From: Flavobacteriales bacterium
GTDB lineage: Bacteria > Bacteroidota > Bacteroidia > Flavobacteriales_D > Sanyastnellaceae
Length of the DNA: 53,641 bases
Direction: 5' to 3'
Assembly (NCBI GenBank): GCA_029245065.1
Contig: JAQWQB010000073.1
Coordinates: forward strand, 1-53,641
In this document: one piece after another, positions 47,682 through 53,641 of the stretch
Layout: each line of letters begins with the position of its first letter
Numbering within the stretch: position 1 is the first letter of the stretch
Position numbers and translations under genes: made by a program
Notes under the pieces: model-generated
The model's database searches: none
Told to the model about the DNA's origin: nothing
Seen by the model: the letters and a program-made list of their open reading frames with translations, nothing else

Positions 47682-50264
47682 TCAATTCAAACCATTCAAG
47701 AACTGTTCCAAACTCGCTTCGTCTGGAATTAAAACCTCTCGAGCTTTACTTCCTTTGAATGGCCCAACAACTCCCGCAGCTTCTAACTGATCAATTAATC
47801 GACCAGCTCTGTTGTAGCCCAGCTTCAGTTTACGTTGGATCAATGAGGTTGAACCCTGCTGGTGCATAACAATCACTCGGCAGGCATCTTCGAACAGTGC
47901 GTCTCGATCTTCGTCTGCAATATTACCAACTTCACTGCTACTTTCGCCTACAAATTCGGGCAAAATAAACGCGTCAGGATATCCTTGTTGGTTCCCAATG
48001 AAGTCGGTAATCTCCTCTACTTCAGGAGTATCAACAAATCCGCACTGGATACGTATCAAATCACTTCCAGTCGAGAATAACATATCTCCACGTCCAATGA
48101 GTTGATCGGCACCTCCTGCGTCAAGAATCGTTCTACTGTCTATCTTAGACGTTACTCTAAAGGCAATACGTGCTGGGAAGTTGGCCTTGATGGTTCCTGT
48201 AATGATGTTTACAGACGGACGTTGTGTGGCGATGATGAGGTGAATACCAATAGCACGCGCCAGCTGAGCAAGTCGCGCAATAGGGGTTTCAACTTCTTTT
48301 CCGGCAGTCATAATCAAATCGGCAAACTCATCTACTACAAGAACAATGTAGGGTAGGTATTTATGTCCGTTCTCTGGATTGAGCTTTCGATTGATGAATT
48401 TCTTGTTGTACTCCTTAATGTTACGGCACTGCGCAGTTTTGAGCAGTTCATAACGGTCGTCCATTTCAACACACAATGAGTTTAAGGTCGTTACTACCTT
48501 ACTCGTGTCGGTAATAATTGGTTCTTCTGAATCAGGAAGCTTCGCCAAAAAGTGACGCTCAATTTTGTTGAACAACGTCAATTCCACTTTTTTCGGGTCC
48601 ACCAAAACAAACTTCAGTTGCGAAGGATGCTTTTTGTAGAGGAGCGAAACGAGCATAGCGTTTAGTCCAACTGACTTACCCTGTCCTGTGGCTCCTGCCA
48701 TCAAGAGGTGAGGCATTTTGGCAAGATCGAAACAGAATGATTCGTTCGAAATCGTTTTGCCGATAGCAATAGGGAGCTCCATATCAGAGCCCTGGAACTT
48801 GTCACTAGCGATCAATGAGCGCATGGAAACAATGCTCGGGTTGCTGTTCGGAACTTCTATACCGATGGTTCCTTTTCCTGGGATTGGCGCAATAATTCGA
48901 ATTCCCAACGCCGCTAAACTAAGAGCAATGTCGTCTTCCAGGTTCTTGATCTTCGAAATTCGAACACCAGGAGCTGGAATGATTTCATACAACGTAACAG
49001 TTGGTCCTACCGTCGCTTTGATCTTGGAAATCTCAATTTTGTAGTTGTTCAGCGTCTCAACAATTCGGTTTTTATTAAGCTCAAGCTCTTCTTTGTTGAT
49101 CTGAACTTGCCCAGAGCCGTGGCCTTCTAGGAGGTCGATGTTCGGAAGTTCGTAATGCGATAAGTCGAGTTTAGGATCATATTCGCCAAACTGTTGCACT
49201 TTATCTTCCAGTTCTGATTCAGACAATTCTTGTTCTTGAACCGCTTCTTCGATTTCCAATTCTTCCTTTTCTTCGATCGCCGGCTCTTCCTCGGGAACAG
49301 CAATTTCAAGATCATCTGAAGCACTTTCTGGTTCTTCAGGGGCGGAAGGAGTAGGGTCGAATTGAATTGGTTCAGCTACTGGCGGAGTGGTATCTACTTC
49401 CCCAAATAACTCGTCAAGTACTGATTCACTGCGGTCTTTTTCGGTTGCGAAAGGAGGGTCATCAGCTACCACAGCAGACTTTGTACGTGGCGCATTAGAA
49501 AGTGCTTGGTCCTCTTCTGGTTCTTCCGCTTTCGTTTCAACTTGCTCCCCTTTCGACTTGAACAAATTGACAAGTGATGACGGGATACCAATGCGTTCCA
49601 ATGCCGGATTGAAATTGATAATTACGCTCGCACCTATTACGAAGAGCAAAAGAAGGAGTGTGCCGAACCAGCCAAGCGTAAATACACACCATTTCGTGGC
49701 AAAAGCGCCGTAAACCCCTACAAGGTTGTGGTTGCAGGTAATGGTTATTTCTTGGGCTACTTCATCTTTGGTATGGAATAAGAACCCAATCAATAAAGGA
49801 AGTACAAGCATTCCGTAGATCGATAGTCTGGTGGTTTTACCGAGCGGAAGAAGTTGCTTCTTAAACCAAATCAACATACCTACCAAGAAGAGTAGGAAGG
49901 GGATGAACAATCCACCAATTCCAAAGCCACGCTCCATGAAAGCGTAACCAACATGAGCTCCAACTTTTCCAAGGAAATTCTTGTACTGTTCTGGCTGCCC
50001 GTTATCAAGCATTTCAGGGCTAAACTCTATAAGTCGTTGGTCATGTGTCCCGTTAAACAAGAAGCCAAGGCAAGACAGAAAAAAGAAAACAGCAGATACG
50101 GTTAAGAATGCGCCAATGATCTTTCTCGTACGTTCATCTTGTAACCAAGCAGGAAGCGTTGGCTTCTTAAACGTCTTTTTCTTCGCCTTTTTAGTGCTGG
50201 ACTTCTTCGGTTTGGCCGCAGAAGAATCAGTCTTTGATTTTACAGTGTTTTTTGCTTTCGCCAT
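47682..50264 (-). CDS. ftsK: DNA translocase FtsK
   Basis: This 860-residue protein has an N-terminal membrane domain with four hydrophobic segments (to about residue 225). An acidic, low-complexity linker (about 235-390, rich in Glu and Pro, including EEEPAIEEKEELEIEE) follows. The RecA-type motor has Walker A GATGQGKSVGLN and Walker B IVLVVDEFADL. A C-terminal winged-helix gamma domain (TSLIQRKLKLGYNRAGRLID) reads polar KOPS-like DNA sites. It moves chromosome ends to the septum. The ATG at 50264 is preferred over a TTG four codons earlier. Confidence 0.95.
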   Translation of the reverse strand: MAKAKNTVKSKTDSSAAKPKKSSTKKAKKKTFKKPTLPAWLQDERTRKIIGAFLTVSAVFFFLSCLGFLFNGTHDQRLIEFSPEMLDNGQPEQYKNFLGKVGAHVGYAFMERGFGIGGLFIPFLLFLVGMLIWFKKQLLPLGKTTRLSIYGMLVLPLLIGFLFHTKDEVAQEITITCNHNLVGVYGAFATKWCVFTLGWFGTLLLLLFVIGASVIINFNPALERIGIPSSLVNLFKSKGEQVETKAEEPEEDQALSNAPRTKSAVVADDPPFATEKDRSESVLDELFGEVDTTPPVAEPIQFDPTPSAPEEPESASDDLEIAVPEEEPAIEEKEELEIEEAVQEQELSESELEDKVQQFGEYDPKLDLSHYELPNIDLLEGHGSGQVQINKEELELNKNRIVETLNNYKIEISKIKATVGPTVTLYEIIPAPGVRISKIKNLEDDIALSLAALGIRIIAPIPGKGTIGIEVPNSNPSIVSMRSLIASDKFQGSDMELPIAIGKTISNESFCFDLAKMPHLLMAGATGQGKSVGLNAMLVSLLYKKHPSQLKFVLVDPKKVELTLFNKIERHFLAKLPDSEEPIITDTSKVVTTLNSLCVEMDDRYELLKTAQCRNIKEYNKKFINRKLNPENGHKYLPYIVLVVDEFADLIMTAGKEVETPIARLAQLARAIGIHLIIATQRPSVNIITGTIKANFPARIAFRVTSKIDSRTILDAGGADQLIGRGDMLFSTGSDLIRIQCGFVDTPEVEEITDFIGNQQGYPDAFILPEFVGESSSEVGNIADEDRDALFEDACRVIVMHQQGSTSLIQRKLKLGYNRAGRLIDQLEAAGVVGPFKGSKAREVLIPDEASLEQFLNGLN

Positions 50265-50281
50265 GATATACTCCAAGTACC

Positions 50282-50289
50282 CAAAAATA
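50282..50289 (-). promoter_or_regulatory. -7 box (TATTTTTG) of ftsK-lolA
   Basis: This is an exact TAnnTTTG match on the minus strand, 17 nt before the ATG at 50264, leaving a short leader that includes GGAG. Confidence 0.5.
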
Positions 50290-50433
50290 GTTGTAGAATG
50301 AGCCTTGCGTACAAAACGTTGAATTGCTTATCAACATTATGTATTGGATGAATTTCGCCCCTAACTTTAAGGACTTCTTTGGAAGAGAAATGTCCTAGTG
50401 AAATAGCTTCGAAGAAATAATCAAGCTTGAAGC

Positions 50434-50463
50434 TTTTGGTTTGCGCAAAAAAACGTATATTTG
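50434..50463 (+). promoter_or_regulatory. Promoter of the rpmG operon
   Basis: TTTTG (50434-50438) and TATATTTG (50456-50463) are separated by 17 nt, an excellent Bacteroidota promoter. The box ends 21 nt before the rpmG ATG. Confidence 0.8.
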
Positions 50464-50484
50464 CCGTCCCGAAATTTATAGGAA

Positions 50485-50667
50485 ATGGCAAGAAAAGGAA
50501 ATCGCGTACAAGTAATTCTTGAGTGCACAGAGCACAAAGAGACTGGTTTACCAGGTACGTCACGCTATATCACGACAAAGAACCGCAAGAATACTCCGGA
50601 TCGTCTTGAGATCAAGAAGTATAACCCAATTCTACGTCGTTACACTGTTCACAAAGAAATTAAATAA
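50485..50667 (+). CDS. rpmG: 50S ribosomal protein L33
   Basis: This 60-residue protein has the L33 core [23 protein letters not shown] and the family's closing YTVHKEIK. It contains a single cysteine and therefore lacks the paired CxxC zinc motifs, so it is the zinc-free type. It opens a run of translation and targeting genes: rpmG, DUF4295, ftsY and rimO. L28, often found beside L33 in related genomes, is not in the window. Confidence 0.95.
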   Translation: MARKGNRVQVILECTEHKETGLPGTSRYITTKNRKNTPDRLEIKKYNPILRRYTVHKEIK

Positions 50668-50674
50668 CTAGGCC

Positions 50675-50830
50675 ATGGCTAAGAAAACGGTAGCATCCCT
50701 ACAGACTGGTGGTGGAAAGAAACACACCAAAGTGATTAAAATGGTGCGTTCTGAGAAATCAGGATCGTATATGTTTAAGGAAGAAATTGTACACAACGAC
50801 GAAGTAAAGGATTGGCTAGCTAAGCACTAA
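50675..50830 (+). CDS. DUF4295 protein
   Basis: This 51-residue basic protein begins MAKKTVASLQTGGGKKHTKV and ends DEVKDWLAKH. It matches the small DUF4295 family found after L33 in Bacteroidota. Its size, charge and position suggest a ribosome-associated protein, but no function is established. It starts 7 bases after the rpmG stop and is followed by a hairpin. Confidence 0.85.
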   Translation: MAKKTVASLQTGGGKKHTKVIKMVRSEKSGSYMFKEEIVHNDEVKDWLAKH

Positions 50831-50852
50831 TCTTTGCAGTACGTTAAGATAT

Positions 50853-50890
50853 TTAAACACCGTGGTCTGATGATCACGGTGTTTTGTTTT
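50853..50890 (+). terminator. Terminator after rpmG-DUF4295
   Basis: The stem AAACACCGTG (50855-50864) pairs with CACGGTGTTT (50875-50884) around a 10-nt loop and runs into TTTTGTTTT. Confidence 0.8.
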
Positions 50891-50961
50891 ATATAATGGT
50901 GAGCGGTACATGAGGCAATGCATCTACTTCGTATCTTGAGCCTTCAAAAATCATCCTGCAA

Positions 50962-51915
50962 ATGAGCCTCTTCAAACGCTTTTTCTCAAAAGAGAAAAAA
51001 GAGACCCTTGATAAAGGGTTGGAAAAGACGAAAACCAGTGTATTTTCAAAGCTTTCAAAGGCGATTGCCGGAAAGAGTAAAGTTGATGACGAAGTACTGG
51101 ATAACTTGGAAGAAGTATTGGTTACTTCCGATGTTGGCGTTGCAACTACCGTAAAAATCATCGAGCGAATCGAAGAACGCGTTTCGAAGGATAAATACCT
51201 CGGCACAGATGAACTTAATCAGTTGTTGAAGGAAGAAATTGCTAAGCTCCTCGAGGAAAACAATTCAAACGATGTATCTGACTTAGCTATTCCTGAAGTA
51301 GACGGTCCATACGTCATCATGGTAGTAGGTGTGAATGGTGTTGGTAAGACCACAACAATTGGAAAACTAGCCCATCAATTCAAACAGCAAGGTAAAAAAG
51401 TGGTACTCGGTGCGGCAGATACTTTTCGAGCAGCGGCCGTAGACCAACTTAAAATTTGGAGTGAACGCGCTGACGTTGGTTTTGTTAGTCAAGGAATGAA
51501 CGCTGATCCTGCTTCAGTAGCTTTCGATACACTTCAATCAGCTGTGGCATCCAATGCAGATGTTGTACTGATTGATACTGCTGGTAGACTCCATAATAAG
51601 GTGAACCTGATGAACGAGTTGAGCAAGATTCGAAACGTCATGAAAAAAGTTCTACCAGATGCGCCGCATGATGTGATGCTAGTGCTTGACGGAAGTACAG
51701 GTCAAAACGCTATTGAACAAGCGAAGCAATTCACCAAAGCAACGGAAGTTAGTTCCCTTGCGCTGACCAAAATTGATGGAACAGCAAAAGGAGGAGTGGT
51801 GATTGGAATATCTGATGAATTTAAGATTCCAGTACGATACATTGGAGTAGGAGAAGGGATCAACGACCTTCAAGTATTCAATAAGTATGAATTCGTTGAT
51901 TCACTCTTCAACTAA
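50962..51915 (+). CDS. ftsY: FtsY, signal recognition particle receptor
   Basis: FtsY is the GTPase that docks SRP-ribosome complexes at the inner membrane. This 317-residue protein has a short charged N-terminus ([20 protein letters not shown]) and the N domain. The G domain carries [10 protein letters not shown] (G1), DTFRAAA (G2), DTAGRLHNK (G3) and [10 protein letters not shown] (G4). It ends in DSLFN. The acidic A domain of E. coli FtsY is absent, as in many bacteria. RimO follows after 6 bases. Confidence 0.95.
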   Translation: MSLFKRFFSKEKKETLDKGLEKTKTSVFSKLSKAIAGKSKVDDEVLDNLEEVLVTSDVGVATTVKIIERIEERVSKDKYLGTDELNQLLKEEIAKLLEENNSNDVSDLAIPEVDGPYVIMVVGVNGVGKTTTIGKLAHQFKQQGKKVVLGAADTFRAAAVDQLKIWSERADVGFVSQGMNADPASVAFDTLQSAVASNADVVLIDTAGRLHNKVNLMNELSKIRNVMKKVLPDAPHDVMLVLDGSTGQNAIEQAKQFTKATEVSSLALTKIDGTAKGGVVIGISDEFKIPVRYIGVGEGINDLQVFNKYEFVDSLFN

Positions 51916-51921
51916 AATACT

Positions 51922-53238
51922 GTGAGAGCAAGAACACTCAAAAAGAACAAGGTCAATGTTGTGACGTTGGGTTGTGCCAAAAACATCTTCGATAGTGAAG
52001 TGATGATGGCACAATTGAAAGCGAATGAATACGAAGTAGCGCACGAAGAAGCCAATAGCGATGCCGCTGTGGTGGTAATCAATACCTGCGGATTCATTGA
52101 CAATGCCAAAGAAGAGTCCATCAATACCATTCTTCAGTACGCTGATGCGAAGTCGAATGGCTTGGTAGATAAAGTGTATGTAACTGGGTGCCTTTCTGAA
52201 CGCTACAGAGATGAGCTTGAGTCAGACATTCCTGAAGTAGATGGCTATTTCGGAACAAGAGAATTACCTCGACTGCTAAAGACCTTAAAGGCTGATTATA
52301 AAAAGGAACTCGTTGGCGAACGGTTGCTGACAACACCTTCGCATTTTGCGTATTTCAAAATCGCAGAAGGGTGTGATAGACCATGTTCGTTTTGTGCCAT
52401 TCCGCTGATGAGAGGTAAGCACAAGAGTACACCGATCGAAGAGTTGGTGGAACAAGCCAAAGGTTTGGCTGCCAAAGGAGTGAAGGAGTTGATGCTTATA
52501 GCCCAAGACCTTACATACTATGGTCTGGATCTTTACAAAGAGCGAAAACTAGCAGAACTCTTGCGTCAGTTAAGTGATGTCGAAGGAATTGAATGGATAA
52601 AATTGCACTATGCATTCCCAAGCGGCTTTCCAATGGACGTGCTTGACGTCATGGCCGAAAAGGATAATATCTGTAATTACCTAGACATGCCGCTTCAGCA
52701 TGGGTCAACAAATATGTTGAAAGCCATGCGGAGAGGAATTACACGAGAAAAGACGACAGACTTGATGAAGTCAATTCGCGAACGTGTACCGGGAATTGCT
52801 ATTCGAACAACGCTCATTTGTGGTTACCCAGGCGAGACGGAAGAAGATTTCAAAGAAATGTGCGATTGGATTCAAGAGATGCGTTTTGAGCGTATGGGAT
52901 GCTTTGAATACTCTCATGAAGAACAAACGCATGCGTACAATTTTGAAGATGACGTTCCTGCCGAGGTCAAAAAGCAACGTACCGAACACATCATGGAATT
53001 GCAGAGCCATATTTCAATGGAGCTGAACCAAGAAAAAGTAGGGAAGACCTTCAAAGTACTTTTTGATAAGTTGGAAGGCGGATATTACATCGGGCGTACA
53101 GAGTTTGACTCTCCTGATGTAGACAACGAAGTATTGGTCAAGCAAACAGACGATGTGCATATTCGTCTGGGTGATTTTGAAATGGTAAAGATTGATTCAG
53201 CAGATCATTACGATCTGTACGGGAAGGTTATCCGTTAA
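51922..53238 (+). CDS. rimO: Ribosomal protein S12 methylthiotransferase
   Basis: RimO is a radical-SAM enzyme that adds a methylthio group to an aspartate of ribosomal protein S12. The 438-residue protein has an N-terminal UPF0004 domain with cluster cysteines (C18 in VTLGCAKN, then INTCGF and VTGCLSERY), the radical-SAM motif CDRPCSFC and a C-terminal TRAM domain. The start is a GTG six bases after ftsY. Its tail overlaps the convergent T9SS gene by 11 bases. Confidence 0.95.
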   Translation: MRARTLKKNKVNVVTLGCAKNIFDSEVMMAQLKANEYEVAHEEANSDAAVVVINTCGFIDNAKEESINTILQYADAKSNGLVDKVYVTGCLSERYRDELESDIPEVDGYFGTRELPRLLKTLKADYKKELVGERLLTTPSHFAYFKIAEGCDRPCSFCAIPLMRGKHKSTPIEELVEQAKGLAAKGVKELMLIAQDLTYYGLDLYKERKLAELLRQLSDVEGIEWIKLHYAFPSGFPMDVLDVMAEKDNICNYLDMPLQHGSTNMLKAMRRGITREKTTDLMKSIRERVPGIAIRTTLICGYPGETEEDFKEMCDWIQEMRFERMGCFEYSHEEQTHAYNFEDDVPAEVKKQRTEHIMELQSHISMELNQEKVGKTFKVLFDKLEGGYYIGRTEFDSPDVDNEVLVKQTDDVHIRLGDFEMVKIDSADHYDLYGKVIR

Positions 53239-53641
53239 CCTGCAGCTTGTTTCGGTATGAAGTACCATCAACGTAAATGAACTCAACCACATAAGCTCCT
53301 CGCTCTAATTGGTTAATATCCATTTCGCGAATTACATCTGAATTGCCATTTTGGTGCAGAACAAGCTTTCCTTGCATGTCGTACACATTAATGGATTGAA
53401 CAGCTGCTAAGTCACCTTTGAACCAAACGCGATCGCTCGCTGGGTTAGGGTAAAAGGTAATTTCACTTGCTTTGAAAACCGCAGAACGTACATCAGAATG
53501 GTGTTCTGTTCCGTTGTGATCAGTTTGTATTAAGCGGTAATAGTTTACTCCTACTTCAGGTTCTTTGTGAACTAAGAAGTATTCTTCTTCACTATCCGAA
53601 TTTCCAGCAGCAGGCAATTCACCAATGTCTGACCAGTTCGT
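53228..53641 (-). CDS. T9SS type A sorting-domain protein, 3' end (partial)
   Basis: The frame is open to the window edge and gives 137 codons (before the stop) of the C-terminus. It begins TNWSDIGELPAAG. The YYRLIQTDHNGTEHHSD stretch is a common pre-sorting-domain strand in Bacteroidota secreted proteins. The sorting domain (ITFYPNPASDRVWF to the end) follows. The rest of the protein, and so its function, lies outside the window. Confidence 0.85.
   Translation of the reverse strand, partial: TNWSDIGELPAAGNSDSEEEYFLVHKEPEVGVNYYRLIQTDHNGTEHHSDVRSAVFKASEITFYPNPASDRVWFKGDLAAVQSINVYDMQGKLVLHQNGNSDVIREMDINQLERGAYVVEFIYVDGTSYRNKLQVNG

Overview
The window looks like a chromosomal segment from a Bacteroidota (Flavobacteriia-like) bacterium. 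Three proteins end in a T9SS type A sorting domain. There is a DUF4295 ribosomal-neighbourhood gene next to L33, a PgpH-type HD hydrolase and a LysM/periplasmic-binding fusion. Promoters match the Bacteroidota -7 box TAnnTTTG, and start codons mostly lack a Shine-Dalgarno sequence. It is mainly housekeeping DNA; no phage, IS element or CRISPR array was recognised.

Layout. 1-427: broken 3' end of an OmpA-like gene, then a terminator. 428-850: hairpin-rich gap. 851-7327: a 2158-residue secreted PKD-repeat protein. 7468-11623: an exonuclease, two glycosyltransferases, FtsE and a PorT-like barrel. 11758-15204: a two-gene M16 peptidase operon, followed by hutH, a lipoprotein hydrolase, a small T9SS cargo protein, a UDG-like protein and an ABC-F ATPase (to 20811). 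21012-25319 (+): sterol-desaturase-like enzyme, MFS transporter, OmpA protein and FAH-family hydrolase. 25415-31276: clpB, aroK, and a phosphoribosyltransferase/methyltransferase/rRNA-methyltransferase operon. 31376-35714 (+): EEP nuclease/phosphatase, SLC13 carrier and PgpH-like c-di-AMP hydrolase. 35784-35986: tRNA-Ser and tRNA-Pro. 35987-36975: a gene-poor kilobase with a long palindrome and two decayed, coupled reading frames. 36976-41241 (-): guaA, LysM-PBP and hemF. 41336-45643: maf, PAS histidine kinase, selD, mnmH and DUF2752. 45798-50264 (-): small membrane protein, pentapeptide protein, tRNA-Arg, lolA and ftsK. 50485-53238 (+): rpmG, DUF4295, ftsY and rimO. The 3' end of another T9SS cargo gene closes the window.

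How genes work together. SelD makes selenophosphate for MnmH, which puts 2-selenouridine into tRNA anticodons. FtsE, FtsK and FtsY cover division and membrane targeting. LolA and the LolA-like tail of an inactive M16 protein both point to envelope lipoprotein handling. The T9SS cargo proteins and the possible PorT-like barrel point to type IX secretion.

The most interesting signals are: (i) a TAnnTT(T/C)G box only 4-6 nt before the start codon of a dozen or so genes, which predicts leaderless mRNAs; (ii) the tRNA-adjacent region with a 58-nt palindrome flanked by a 9-bp direct repeat and a decayed two-gene cassette; (iii) five convergent gene pairs that overlap tail-to-tail; and (iv) family members lacking expected motifs (ABC-F second Walker A, RlmD-like Fe-S cysteines, M16 zinc site). 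I did not find a clear, new, intact multi-gene system.
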